Origin: Pseudomonas syringae KCTC 12500
GTDB taxonomy: Bacteria; Pseudomonadota; Gammaproteobacteria; Pseudomonadales; Pseudomonadaceae
Length of the DNA: 64,000 bases
Assembly (NCBI RefSeq): GCF_000507185.2
Contig: NZ_AYTM02000002.1
Location: 5,491,501-5,555,500 of the forward strand
Reading direction: 5' to 3'
The translations under genes were made by a program, and so were the position numbers. This document shows, piece by piece, positions 1 to 18,643 of the stretch (positions are counted from its first letter, which is position 1; every line of letters starts with the position of its first letter). The notes under the pieces were generated by a model. It ran no database searches, was not told where the DNA came from, and saw nothing but the letters and a program-made list of their open reading frames with translations.

Positions 1-10482
<10,482 letters not shown>

Positions 10483-10736
10483 TGCGTAACACCTGTTTTC
10501 CGGATCAGTGGGGCGTCTCCAACCGAGGGCAGTGGCGCACGTTAGTGAACGCGTGGAGAAAGAAACTGCCGGTCGCCGGGACAAGGGGAAGCTGTTGAAA
10601 AAATTAGAGTATCCACCGGGGGATGTCTGTCATGGGAAGCAGGGACACCGTGAGGAGACGGCCATTGCGGCGCTTGGGCGGGTCACTTGAGTCTGTTATA
10701 TCAACTCTCGTTTAGTGTCTTTGTGAGGGTCGTAGG
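10483..10736. promoter_or_regulatory. Divergent intergenic region between the left NRPS and the cupin-like gene
   Basis: This 254-nt gap holds one syr-syp-like promoter that reads leftwards (separate entry) and the ribosome sites of both flanking genes: AGGTG at 10494-10490 for the NRPS and GAGGG at 10725-10729 for the plus-strand gene. For the plus strand only a weak possible pair is seen, TTGAGT at 10687 and TTTAGT at 10711. No gene was recognised inside. Confidence 0.6.
10603..10647 (-). promoter_or_regulatory. syr-syp-box-like promoter of the left NRPS
   Basis: Read on the minus strand, 10647-10628 is TGTCCCTGCTTCCCATGACA, a dyad with perfect TGTC/GACA ends, followed by GACA. The hexamer TCTAAT (10608-10603) starts 29.5 nt from the dyad centre. 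That would put an activator site near -41.5, typical for LuxR-type activators such as SalA and SyrF. The same arrangement recurs at 63933-63977. The box itself is seen in the sequence; the start of transcription is inferred. Confidence 0.75.
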
Positions 10737-11750
10737 ATGCCGTTAAGCGCCGAAATTGATCAGCCTGATTCGAAGTTCTGGAGTCTTTCCCGGTTCCCCA
10801 ACCACTCCCGAGCCACGCCCGTGGAAGAGATCGATGCGTTGACTATTTCCCGGGAAGATTTCGTCCGTCGCTACGTCAACCACAACCGTCCCTGCCTGAT
10901 CAAAAACGCGGTACTTCACTGGCCCGCTTTCCACAAGTGGAAGCAGCTGGACTACATCAAGGATCATTCGCTCAATAGTGCGGTGGTGGTGCGTTCAAAG
11001 GTCATTTCGGAAGTCATGGCCTGGTCAAATCCTGATGTCAAAGCGGCCTTGGTCGAGTATTCGAACGAGGTCCACAGTGACATCCCGTACCACAACTTTC
11101 TCGACAGTCTGGGTGCGGGTGATCATCCGCTGGTGGCTGACAGTTGTGGTTTTGAAGAGGGCGAAGCCCTTGAGTTGCTGCGCCATGACGTGGCGGGCTT
11201 GCCGTTCATGCCGGAACTGTCCACGCCGCTGTATTACCCGCCCTATCGCTGCTTTTTGTACCGAAACTCCTACACCGATTGGCATTTCCATAGCGCCGAC
11301 GAGACCTTCATGTCTCAGGTGGTCGGTGCCAAGGAAGTGCTCTTGTTGCCGCCGGACGAGGCCACGTGGCAGGGGCTTCGACCTGTGATCGAAGAAGTGG
11401 GCTATTTGTACAACATCGACACCCAGCGTTTTCCGGGTACCCGCAATTTGTGCGCGTTGCGTACGGTGGTGGAACCGGGCGATGCGCTGTACATACCCGT
11501 CTACTGGTGGCACGCAGTGCAATCGATGGATGACGCTGTCGGTGTCACCGTCGCCGTGACCTTCAGGACCCCCCTGCATGTGATTGGCGATATTCGCTCG
11601 CCCATCGCAAGGCGGATGCTGCGCACCCACTTGCGTTCCCGGCAGGCGCCGCTGGCGATCCTGGCTGTGCTCTATTCACTGGCTTTTCGGCTGGGGCGCA
11701 GGCTGGTCGGTATCGTCATGACACAGACGCGCCAGGGTATGCGCCCGTGA
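10737..11750 (+). CDS. JmjC/cupin_8-like putative Fe(II)/2-oxoglutarate dioxygenase
   Basis: The 337-aa protein has the N-terminal cupin_8 pattern (NRPCLIKNAVLHWPAFHKW, residues 50-68) and a core resembling the asparaginyl hydroxylase FIH. The core includes GAKEVLLLPPD (197-207; K199 would contact 2-oxoglutarate) and GDALYIPVYWWH (248-259; H259 would bind iron). The first metal motif is atypical: DWHFHSADE (181-189) gives H183-F-H185, with D188 three residues on, instead of the usual H-x-D. The tail from about 306 to 328 is hydrophobic with two arginines and may touch the membrane. The start follows GAGGG with 7-nt spacing. It overlaps the MFS gene by 4 nt (GTGA), so the two are probably co-translated. 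A role in hydroxylating a residue of one of the two peptides is inference from position; the substrate is unknown. Confidence 0.8.
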   Translation: MPLSAEIDQPDSKFWSLSRFPNHSRATPVEEIDALTISREDFVRRYVNHNRPCLIKNAVLHWPAFHKWKQLDYIKDHSLNSAVVVRSKVISEVMAWSNPDVKAALVEYSNEVHSDIPYHNFLDSLGAGDHPLVADSCGFEEGEALELLRHDVAGLPFMPELSTPLYYPPYRCFLYRNSYTDWHFHSADETFMSQVVGAKEVLLLPPDEATWQGLRPVIEEVGYLYNIDTQRFPGTRNLCALRTVVEPGDALYIPVYWWHAVQSMDDAVGVTVAVTFRTPLHVIGDIRSPIARRMLRTHLRSRQAPLAILAVLYSLAFRLGRRLVGIVMTQTRQGMRP

Positions 11751-13126
11751 GTGTCTGGCGCCGTTGGCGCTCATTCAAAGGTTTCGATCTGGGGCGAAGC
11801 TTTTACTTCCTCTGGTCCGGCGAGTCTCTTGCAATCATTGGTATGGCGCTGACCGAGTTCGCACTTGGTGTCTGGGTCTACACCAGTACCGGTTCGGCGT
11901 TTTCCTTTGCTGGCGTGGTATTGGCAGCAACTTTGCCGGCGGTTATGTTCCTGCCGCTGGCGGGAGGGCTCGCCGACCGCGTCAGTCACCGGCTGATCAT
12001 CATTTGTTGCGACGTGAGCCTGGCGTTGTTGCTGTCAGGGGTGATCGGTCTGCTCTGGTTCGATCGACTGGAGCTGGTACACATGTATATCTTCAACTGT
12101 ATGGCCTCTATTGTTTCGGCGTTCCGCACCCCGGCGTATCAGGCGGCTGTCAGTGAGATTGTGAGCCCGCAAAAATATACCCAGGCCTCCGGGCTGATGG
12201 GCATTACCAAAAATGCGTCGTCGCTGGTCGCTCCGCTGTTGGCGGGCATGATTATAGCCAAGGCCGGTTTGGCCAGCGTGCTGATGGTGGATTTGCTGAC
12301 TTTCTGCTCTGGCACCTTGCTGGTGATCAAGGCATTTTCCCATCTGCGCCCGGTGCAGGAGCACGGCGTGCCCAGTGCGGAGGAGGCGGTGTTCAGCGGT
12401 GCGCTGAGCAATGTAATGGCCGGACTGAAATTCTTCGCTGCCAGCCATGTGATGACTTGGCTACTGGTCTACACCGTGATGCGCAGTGCATTGCTGTCGC
12501 TGGTGACGCTGATGATGACGCCGTTGCTGTTATCGACGCTGGGCAGCGACAGCCTGGGCATGGCCTACACGTGGGCTGCATTGGGCGGCCTGTTCGGCGC
12601 CGGAGTGCTGGTGTCCATGAGCAATCGGCGCAGGTTGATGGTGATGGCGGTAATAGCCGACCTGCTGTTGTCGATCTGCATCGTTGTCCTGGGGCTGGTC
12701 TCGCAGACCGTTTCCTACTGTGCAGTGGCTTTCTGCGCAATCATGGTGGCGAGCATTGCCGATGCCGGAGTTACCGCCCTGTGGATGAGCCATATCCCAG
12801 TAGGCAATCGCGCCAGTGTCTTTGCCCTGATCAGCATGTTGACCATTGTCAGCACCAGCCTTGCGATCTTTTTCGGAGGTCTTCTGGTGGATCATTGGTT
12901 CGGGCCTGCACTGAGCCTCGGCGGTGTTTATGCCGATTCGATTGGCGTGTGGCTCGGGGTTGGCGAGGGGCGCGGAGTAGGGCTGCTTTTTGTGGTCACT
13001 GGCGCGGGTTTTGCGCTGTTGGCCCTGGGTGCGCTGTTGTACGGTCCGCTTCGCCGCCTGGAAGGTCCGCAGTCGGAAGTATCTGACGAGCGAGTCAGTG
13101 ACACGCACCAGATCGATGCACTCTGA
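11747..13126 (+). CDS. MFS efflux transporter
   Basis: The 459-aa integral membrane protein of the major facilitator superfamily has repeated hydrophobic segments along its whole length. The loop after the second segment carries the family hallmark GGLADRVSHR (residues 73-82). It resembles drug and siderophore exporters of the MefA/EntS kind. The GTG start at 11747 overlaps the stop of the cupin-like gene, so translation is probably coupled. Lying inside a lipopeptide island, it is likely an exporter or self-resistance pump for a product or intermediate, but nothing in the sequence fixes the substrate. The canonical syringomycin exporter in this window is the ABC protein at 19786. Confidence 0.85.
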   Translation: MSVWRRWRSFKGFDLGRSFYFLWSGESLAIIGMALTEFALGVWVYTSTGSAFSFAGVVLAATLPAVMFLPLAGGLADRVSHRLIIICCDVSLALLLSGVIGLLWFDRLELVHMYIFNCMASIVSAFRTPAYQAAVSEIVSPQKYTQASGLMGITKNASSLVAPLLAGMIIAKAGLASVLMVDLLTFCSGTLLVIKAFSHLRPVQEHGVPSAEEAVFSGALSNVMAGLKFFAASHVMTWLLVYTVMRSALLSLVTLMMTPLLLSTLGSDSLGMAYTWAALGGLFGAGVLVSMSNRRRLMVMAVIADLLLSICIVVLGLVSQTVSYCAVAFCAIMVASIADAGVTALWMSHIPVGNRASVFALISMLTIVSTSLAIFFGGLLVDHWFGPALSLGGVYADSIGVWLGVGEGRGVGLLFVVTGAGFALLALGALLYGPLRRLEGPQSEVSDERVSDTHQIDAL

Positions 13127-13288
13127 AAAGGTGTCCAGCGTGCCGAGCGACCGGTTGTACCGGATTCCCGTGACAGACAGGCCCAAGCTGCTGGGTCAAT
13201 CTTTGCAGGCTCTAGCGCAGCGTCCTAAACCTGACTGGACTGCGCCCGTGCCTCCATCCAAGTCGATAAAACTGATATAGGAGGACCT
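13127..13288 (+). promoter_or_regulatory. Promoter region of the aspartyl-hydroxylase-like gene with a syr-syp-like box
   Basis: Positions 13156-13175 read TGTACCGGATTCCCGTGACA and continue GACAG. This matches the other four boxes except for one core base (A for C in TGTC). GTCAAT at 13195-13200 stands where the -10 is found in the two best copies. A very strong ribosome site, AGGAGG at 13279-13284, lies 4 nt before the next start. The box suggests that the downstream gene has its own promoter, in the same regulon as the synthetases. Confidence 0.6.
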
Positions 13289-13906
13289 ATGCGTCCGTCG
13301 TTTTACGAACCTCATCGCTTTCCCCAGCTGCAGAACCTTGCTGATAATTGGGAAGTGATTCGTGAAGAGTTTCTAGCCCTTGATGCACCGACCCTGAGCA
13401 TTAATCGCGTGGGCAAGTCGATCACCCAGCTCGTTGAAGAGTTGAACCAGCACATGGCCGCCGGCGGCGAATATGGCTGGCTCTGGGGTTGGGGGGACGG
13501 GGACGTTCCGATGCCAGAGTGGACTCAGTACGCCCTGATGGCCTACGACCAGCCGATCCCCTACGCTCAAACCGCAATGCCCAGGACTCTTGAGCTGTTG
13601 AGTCAGATTCCCGGTGTCAAGCTATGTGCCTTGTTGCGCATGGAACCCAACGTATTCATCGTGACCCACTCCCATGGCGGTACTTGGGAAGAGGGTTTGC
13701 TGCACATGCAATTGACCATCGACGCGCCAATCAAGCAGAGCTACGCCTACCTCAACGTCAACGGCAAGTTCAACCACTCCACCAACGGCAACCTGGTGAT
13801 CTTCGACGGCTCCCTCGACCACTTCGCGGTCAATGCAGCAGAAGAAGAATATCGCACGGTGATGTACCTCGAATTTGATCGAGAAAAGCACATGATTGAC
13901 GGATAG
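13289..13906 (+). CDS. Aspartyl/asparaginyl beta-hydroxylase-like dioxygenase
   Basis: The 205-aa protein resembles the Asp_Arg_Hydrox family (aspartyl/asparaginyl beta-hydroxylase domain), which uses Fe(II) and 2-oxoglutarate with a two-histidine metal site. Visible features are THSHGGTWEEGLLHMQL (126-142; H127, H129, H139) and FDGSLDHFAVN (172-182; H178), followed by R189 in YRTVMYLEFD. The Arg that family members usually carry just before the LH element is not obvious here (GLLH). The start is set by AGGAGG 4 nt upstream. Its own syr-syp-like box links it to lipopeptide synthesis. It could hydroxylate an amino acid precursor or a carrier-bound residue. SyrP already supplies the 3-OH-Asp step, so this enzyme probably acts elsewhere. 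The specificity is unknown. Confidence 0.75.
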   Translation: MRPSFYEPHRFPQLQNLADNWEVIREEFLALDAPTLSINRVGKSITQLVEELNQHMAAGGEYGWLWGWGDGDVPMPEWTQYALMAYDQPIPYAQTAMPRTLELLSQIPGVKLCALLRMEPNVFIVTHSHGGTWEEGLLHMQLTIDAPIKQSYAYLNVNGKFNHSTNGNLVIFDGSLDHFAVNAAEEEYRTVMYLEFDREKHMIDG

Positions 13907-13915
13907 TGGCATTCT

Positions 13916-13933
13916 GGTCCGAGGGAACGGACC
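13916..13933 (+). terminator. Weak hairpin after the hydroxylase-like gene
   Basis: GGTCCG (13916-13921) pairs with CGGACC (13928-13933) around a 6-nt loop, 10 nt after the stop codon. Only a short T run (GCTTTA) follows, so it may be a weak terminator. Confidence 0.4.
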
Positions 13934-13984
13934 GCTTTAGGGCTCTGGGCCTGATACTGATCGCTTCAAGCAACAAAATCCTAT

Positions 13985-14200
13985 TCAGGACGAGATAGCT
14001 TGCTCCGGCTGGACGGCGTAGTAGCCCCATTCCTGCATTAGTATCTACACAGCTTTTTGGACTCGCTCCTTGTGGTTATGATCGCTCCGACGAAGAGCGT
14101 CGGAACGATAAGAAGCCATACCGCGATTCACTGTGGCTTGCCGGATCGCTGCGCATTTCCGGTGCTTCGCGGACCAAGGGAAGCAGGCTCCCTCGCCACG
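13985..14200. repeat. Cluster of REP-like palindromes in a convergent gap
   Basis: The 327-nt gap 13907-14233 lies between two genes that face each other. Three elements resemble Pseudomonas REP sequences. One is a degenerate unit near 13990-14030 (AGCTTGCTCC-GGCTGGACGGCG). One is a 7-bp inverted repeat TCCGACG/CGTCGGA at 14086-14104. One is a GGGA-AGC/GCT-CCC unit at 14178-14192 that, read leftwards, gives the familiar GTGGCGAGGGAGC pattern. No gene was recognised. The last unit may also end syrC transcription. Confidence 0.55.
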
Positions 14201-14233
14201 ATTTGATTGTTCGTTGATCGCCACGCCGGTTTT

Positions 14234-15445
14234 TCAGGCCACGGCCGGCTGAAGGACTTCTTCGAGGAAGCTGAACGCAATTTGTTTTGATTGCTGGGTA
14301 GAAGCAAAAAACGCCAAGTGGCTGCCGTCGCGCTCCACATGTAGCGTGGCGTCCTTTATCGACGCCGCAATATGCCGCGAACCGCCTATGTGCGTGGTTG
14401 CATCGGCATCGCCAGCCACCACCAGGGTCGGCGCGGTGATGCGCGTCAGTCGTGGTGCCAGCTCGGTCTTGTTCAGCGCGTCGTTCAAGCGCGCATAGCG
14501 ATAGAACAACTCGGGATTGACGTAAGGGTAAAGCACCACATGGGCAATGGACTCAGGGGTGGTGGCCAGCGTTGACTGATCGAGGAACATCGCTTGCAGG
14601 TCAGCAGCCTCGCCACGATCCTGAGCTGCGCTTTCCATCAGCCACTCGAAGTTTTGCTGATGAGCGGTGCGCAGGTCGTTGTCGTCCAGGTTGTAATCGC
14701 CATGCCACAGGCTCAGGGAGTTGACCCGGTCGGCATGGGCAGCAGCGGCACTCAGGGCGATCACCGCGCCGCCGCAGATGCCCATCAGGTGTGCGGTCGA
14801 TAACCTGAAGTGATTCATCACGCTGATCATGTCGGCGACCTGGGCATCGGTGTCCACCGCAATCCGGTCGAACGCCTCGCAGGCACCGAATAGCCCTCGG
14901 GTTTCCCATGTCACGACAAAAAAGCGCTCGCTCAAGGCGTCGAACCAGTTGCGGCAGAGATCGAACGGAATGCCGCAGGGCAGTGCCAAAACCACGGGAG
15001 GCAGCTCGCGGTTGGCACTGGCATGTACCAGCAACCGGGCATGGTCGTGGGTGGTCAGGAGCAGTGTCTCTATATGCGGCACTGCACCGTCGAATTCAAA
15101 ATGCTTGAGCAGTCGATTGAATGCGGTGACGTCTCCAGCATCGTCGAAGTGCTCGTAGCGATAGTCGAGCGCTTCGCAAATTTTGCAGCTTATAAAGTAT
15201 TCGAACGACGACAGTTGTGCCTCGCCACCGTGCAAGTACTGCAGGGTGCGCACGCCGATGCGCGCAAACGCGGCATTGATCGCCCGCTCTGTGGCTCGCA
15301 CGCTGGAGCACGCCGGCTCTGGCAGCGGACCATTTTCCTGGGCGAGAAAGCTCAGGCATACAGGATCGGGCAAATTGAGGGCAAGGTGCCTGAGCATCCT
15401 CACCGTCTCGCACAGACGCATCGTTGCGTCGGAGGAAATAGTCAT
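14234..15445 (-). CDS. syrC: SyrC-like aminoacyl carrier-to-carrier transferase
   Basis: The 403-aa alpha/beta-hydrolase-fold protein has cysteine as nucleophile: GICGGAV with C224, the same residue number as the catalytic Cys of P. syringae SyrC as I remember it. The Asp (D346 or D348) and His (H376 in DGSHLAFF) complete the triad. SyrC moves the chlorinated threonyl group from the SyrB1 carrier to a carrier domain of SyrE that has no A domain of its own. Here the acceptor should be the mycin NRPS whose 3' end is outside the window. The ATG at 15445 has a GAAGAG-like ribosome site 9 nt upstream, and this start reproduces the C224 numbering. It is the last gene of syrB1-syrB2-syrC, 71 nt after syrB2. 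Confidence 0.93.
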   Translation of the reverse strand: MTISSDATMRLCETVRMLRHLALNLPDPVCLSFLAQENGPLPEPACSSVRATERAINAAFARIGVRTLQYLHGGEAQLSSFEYFISCKICEALDYRYEHFDDAGDVTAFNRLLKHFEFDGAVPHIETLLLTTHDHARLLVHASANRELPPVVLALPCGIPFDLCRNWFDALSERFFVVTWETRGLFGACEAFDRIAVDTDAQVADMISVMNHFRLSTAHLMGICGGAVIALSAAAAHADRVNSLSLWHGDYNLDDNDLRTAHQQNFEWLMESAAQDRGEAADLQAMFLDQSTLATTPESIAHVVLYPYVNPELFYRYARLNDALNKTELAPRLTRITAPTLVVAGDADATTHIGGSRHIAASIKDATLHVERDGSHLAFFASTQQSKQIAFSFLEEVLQPAVA

Positions 15446-15516
15446 GGATCGTTACTCTTCTTGGGCGCTTTTTTCAGGCACATTGCGCGAGGCTACTGTC
15501 GTCTGACGCAGATGGG

Positions 15517-16449
15517 TCAGACCGCTTCGAATTTCTTGCCGCGTGTGGTGTGGGTCACGAGGCGGTTGTATTCCGGTGTTTCGTCACCGATCACCTGCAC
15601 CGCGCCGTATTTCTCCAGGCTGATGCGGCCACCGTACTCTTCGATGTGGTCCGAATCCGGATAGACGTGCACGAACGACGGTACGTAGCGTGACGCGAAG
15701 CCCATGCGCATCTCCTGTGATTCGCCGCTGTGCGGATAGGAGGCATGCATCAGGGTCGACCAGAAAATGATGAATTGCCCGGCTTTCATCTGCATGGGCA
15801 CAGCAGAGGCCTCGTCGGGTTTCCAGTTCTCATCGATCTGCAACTGACGATAGTCATAACCGAAGAACCCGCGACGCACGCCATCCTTGACCACCGAATT
15901 ATTGGCGTCGGGCTCATAGCTCATGCGCTTGGTTTCGTCGTAGTTCATGCTGTTCTGGGTGCCAGGAATAAACTGCAGGCAACCATTGGCAATGTTGGCG
16001 TCGGTGAACGCGGTCCAGACGGTGATAGTGCCGCCAAACTCTTCGTTATCCGGCCAGATGATCTGCGGCTTGCCGGAGGCGTTGGCGAACGTATCGGCCT
16101 GATGCCAGTCGGTGCCTTCATCACCCGGATACTTGGGAAAGAACTCGGTGCGCCAGCAGAGCACGTTGGGGCCAAGGATGCTTTCGACGCGGTCACAGAT
16201 TTCCGGGCGGCAGATATGGCTGGCCAGAAAGTCGTCGTCCAGATGGCGGTCGTAGTTGGCGATGTTGGTGCCCCCGGAAATAGCGTCCAGATCCTGATAG
16301 GCTGCGGCGCTGCGGTCGAGCAGGCGCAGACGGGTGCGCTTCCAGGTTTCCTTCATTTCTTCTGGCGAATAGGCGTCAAACGGGCCGATAAAGCCGTTTT
16401 TCTCGAACGACGCACGCTGTTCAGCAGTTAAAGCGAATTTTTTGCTCAT
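15517..16449 (-). CDS. syrB2: SyrB2 non-heme Fe(II)/2OG threonine halogenase
   Basis: The enzyme chlorinates the methyl group of L-Thr while it is bound to the SyrB1 carrier, giving 4-Cl-Thr. The 310-aa protein has the halogenase signature H116-Q-A118, where alanine replaces the iron-binding Asp and leaves room for chloride. The second histidine, H235, is in [10 protein letters not shown]. Length and residue numbers equal those of P. syringae SyrB2, and the sequence agrees with my memory of it at almost every position. The start was set at 16449 (MSKKF), where AGGA lies 7 nt upstream, and not at an in-frame ATG 21 nt earlier. It follows syrB1 after 17 nt. Confidence 0.97.
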   Translation of the reverse strand: MSKKFALTAEQRASFEKNGFIGPFDAYSPEEMKETWKRTRLRLLDRSAAAYQDLDAISGGTNIANYDRHLDDDFLASHICRPEICDRVESILGPNVLCWRTEFFPKYPGDEGTDWHQADTFANASGKPQIIWPDNEEFGGTITVWTAFTDANIANGCLQFIPGTQNSMNYDETKRMSYEPDANNSVVKDGVRRGFFGYDYRQLQIDENWKPDEASAVPMQMKAGQFIIFWSTLMHASYPHSGESQEMRMGFASRYVPSFVHVYPDSDHIEEYGGRISLEKYGAVQVIGDETPEYNRLVTHTTRGKKFEAV

Positions 16450-16466
16450 GAGCTTTTCCTTTTCGG

Positions 16467-18311
16467 TCAATGGGCTTGAACAAGGCTGCGGGAGATGTAG
16501 TCGGCCAGGACTTTGGCCGTTGCGCCATCCGCCAGGATTCCCGGGTCCAGGTTGATTTTGTAATGCGTCTTGAGCTTGCTCAGCGAACGGATCAGGGCCA
16601 GAGAAGTGCCGCCGTGATCGAAGAAATCATCATTGACGCCGATGTTTTTCAGACCCAGGTCTTCGCTCCAGACCTTGAGCACGAAGTGCTCCTGTTCACT
16701 GAGGTCCTTGACGTCTGCCGCGCTTAAAGGCGTCGTGTCAGCGGCAGGCGAGGGCAGTTGTTTCTTGTCGATTTTGCCGTGCTGAGTCACCGGCAGTTCT
16801 GCCAACGGCACATACACCGAGGGCCGCATGTACTCAGGCAAACTGTCGGCCATCAGTGCAGCAACTTCGCTGCGGGTTTGCTCGGTCCAGGCATCAACGC
16901 CCTGGCCTGGCACCACGTAAGCCACCAGGCGCAAGTCGCCATCGCCGTAATCGTGTACGCCGACATGGGCGGCGGCCACGCTCGGGCTGGCTTGCAGAGA
17001 CGCTTCGATCTCGCCGGGCTCGATGCGGAAGCCGCTGATTTTCAATTGCTCGTCGCAGCGACCGGCATAACGGTATTCGCCATTGCTCTCCAGGGTCATC
17101 AGGTCGCCAGTACGGTAAGCGCGTATGGCACCGGGCAACTCGACGAATCGCTCGACGTTGAGCGCCTCACGGTTCAGATAGCCCTGAGCCACACCGGCAC
17201 CTTCGATGTACAGCTCGCCCGTGGTGCCTGCCGCGACCGGGGCCTGATTCGCGTCAAGCAGGTGCAGGCGCCAGCCGTCCAGTGGCTTGCCCAGCGAAAC
17301 CATGGCCGCTGTTTCCAGGTCTTGCGCCAACACTCGCTTGAAGGTGGTGTGAACGGTGGCCTCAGTGATGCCATACATGTTGATCAGCGCTGGCTTCTGG
17401 TCGCCATGACGCTCGACCCAGGCACGCAGCACGGTGGCGGGCAACGCTTCGCCACCGAACACCACGTAGCGCAGCGCCAGATGAGCAGTATTGCCACGAT
17501 CGGCTTCATCAAGACCACGGAAGGCCGATGGCGTCTGGCTGAGCACGGTGACGCGCTGATCGGCGAGCCATTGACGCAGAGCTGCAGGAGAGCGCGAGAC
17601 GTCATACGGGACAACGGCCACCTGGCCACCGTGGGCCAGAGCACCCCAGATTTCCCAGACCGAGAAGTCAAAACCGATGGAGTGGAACATCGACCAGATG
17701 TCCTGGGCGTCGAAGCCATAGGCGCGTTGAGTACTTTCCAGCAGGCGACTGACGTTGCCATGGGAAACCTGCACGCCCTTGGGTTCACCGGTGGAACCAG
17801 AGGTGTAGATGATGTACGCAGTGGCGTGATCAGGGTCGACGCGGCTGTCTTGGACAGCCAGTTCCAGCGCCGGTGCGGACAACAACTCGTCGAGCGCCAA
17901 GGCACGCAGAGACGGTACTTTCGGCAGGTTAGCAGCATCACCGATGATCAGGTTCAGGCCGCTGTCGCGCACGATATGTTCGACGCGCTTACCGGGGTAT
18001 TGCGGATCGACCGGCACATAGGTACCACCGGCTTTGAGAATGCCCAGCAGGCTGATGACCAGATCGACGCTGCGCGGCAGGTACATACCCACACGCATGC
18101 CCTGGGTCACGCCTTCGTCGCGCAAACGTGCAGCCAGCTTTGTCGAGAGTGCGTCGAGCTGTGCATAGCTCAAGCTCCTGAGCGCATCGCTAACGGCGGT
18201 GCGCTCGGGAAATTGACGTGCCCTGTCACTGAATATCTCGTGCAGGAAAGCACTGGGCTTGAGAGGGGCTGACGTAGCGCTGGGCGATTCGTCAGTGTTC
18301 TTAATCGGCAT
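16467..18311 (-). CDS. syrB1: SyrB1-like threonine-activating A-T didomain protein
   Basis: This 614-aa stand-alone adenylation-carrier protein loads L-Thr onto its own phosphopantetheine arm for chlorination by SyrB2. The A domain has YTSGSTG at 169-175 and pocket residues DFWSVGMVHK (from [24 protein letters not shown] and [11 protein letters not shown]), a Thr code. The carrier motif DHGGTSL places the modified serine at about residue 570. There is no C domain, so loading is in trans. The ATG at 18311 was chosen because AGGAG (18324-18320) lies 8 nt upstream; an earlier ATG at 18350 has no such site. A syr-syp-like box at 18470-18451 drives the minus strand and starts the syrB1-syrB2-syrC operon. 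Confidence 0.95.
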   Translation of the reverse strand: MPIKNTDESPSATSAPLKPSAFLHEIFSDRARQFPERTAVSDALRSLSYAQLDALSTKLAARLRDEGVTQGMRVGMYLPRSVDLVISLLGILKAGGTYVPVDPQYPGKRVEHIVRDSGLNLIIGDAANLPKVPSLRALALDELLSAPALELAVQDSRVDPDHATAYIIYTSGSTGEPKGVQVSHGNVSRLLESTQRAYGFDAQDIWSMFHSIGFDFSVWEIWGALAHGGQVAVVPYDVSRSPAALRQWLADQRVTVLSQTPSAFRGLDEADRGNTAHLALRYVVFGGEALPATVLRAWVERHGDQKPALINMYGITEATVHTTFKRVLAQDLETAAMVSLGKPLDGWRLHLLDANQAPVAAGTTGELYIEGAGVAQGYLNREALNVERFVELPGAIRAYRTGDLMTLESNGEYRYAGRCDEQLKISGFRIEPGEIEASLQASPSVAAAHVGVHDYGDGDLRLVAYVVPGQGVDAWTEQTRSEVAALMADSLPEYMRPSVYVPLAELPVTQHGKIDKKQLPSPAADTTPLSAADVKDLSEQEHFVLKVWSEDLGLKNIGVNDDFFDHGGTSLALIRSLSKLKTHYKINLDPGILADGATAKVLADYISRSLVQAH

Positions 18312-18422
18312 GACCAAGGCTCCTGTGTAATAACCAGATGCAGCGTTCAAATCCGCTGCAATCGAGACATCCCTGCGGCCTGACGCGTCCGTGAATGGGC
18401 CGGCATGATCCGCAGTTGTCGC

Positions 18423-18470
18423 ATTTCAGCACCGACTGTCAGCCGGCGTCTGTCGAGGGAAATGGGGACA
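18423..18470 (-). promoter_or_regulatory. syr-syp-like box upstream of syrB1
   Basis: Read on the minus strand, 18470-18451 is TGTCCCCATTTCCCTCGACA and continues GACG. The ends TGTC/GACA are perfect. A possible extended -10 (TGC-TGAAAT) ends at 18423. The distance to the box centre is about 3 nt longer than in the two best copies, so the -10 assignment is tentative. Confidence 0.65.
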
Positions 18471-18517
18471 AAGCCTGCCCAATCTCACCACCACGCATCG
18501 ACCCGCTGTGCGACCGC

Positions 18518-18564
18518 TGTCCCGGATTGCGGTGACAGACGCTTCTGGTCATCAGTGTTTTGAT
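18518..18564 (+). promoter_or_regulatory. syr-syp-like box upstream of syrP
   Basis: Positions 18518-18537 read TGTCCCGGATTGCGGTGACA and continue GACG, with perfect TGTC/GACA ends and plus-strand orientation. TTTGAT at 18559-18564 is a possible -10. No further box was found before the ABC transporter or the two right-hand NRPS genes. This promoter may therefore serve the whole syrP-to-NRPS2 stretch. Confidence 0.65.
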
Positions 18565-18643
18565 TCTTGCGCGGTGCCGGAGCGTGCTGGTCTGGCTCCA
18601 TACAAAAAGTGGATGTGAAGGGCTGAGGTCCAGGAGTTTGTTC

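Larger units (their letters stand above)
18312..18643. promoter_or_regulatory. Divergent control region between syrB1 and syrP
   Basis: The 332-nt gap holds the two oppositely oriented boxes listed separately, 47 nt apart, plus the ribosome sites AGGAG (18324-18320) for syrB1 and AGGAG (18632-18636) for syrP. No gene was recognised inside it. Confidence 0.7.

Noticed and set aside
10508..10690. Small plus-strand open frames in the divergent promoter region
   Set aside because: They cross the promoter box and lack ribosome sites or recognisable sequence.
13127..13280. Open frame running from the MFS gene into the gap
   Set aside because: It overlaps the MFS end in another frame and crosses the promoter box; no evidence of coding.
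16758..18272. Plus-strand open frame of 504 codons opposite syrB1
   Set aside because: It is a shadow of syrB1 codons on the other strand and shows no domain or ribosome site.
18560..18643. Upstream ATG extending syrP by 28 residues
   Set aside because: It has no ribosome site and lies inside the putative -10 region of the syrP promoter. The ATG at 18644 has AGGAG at good spacing.
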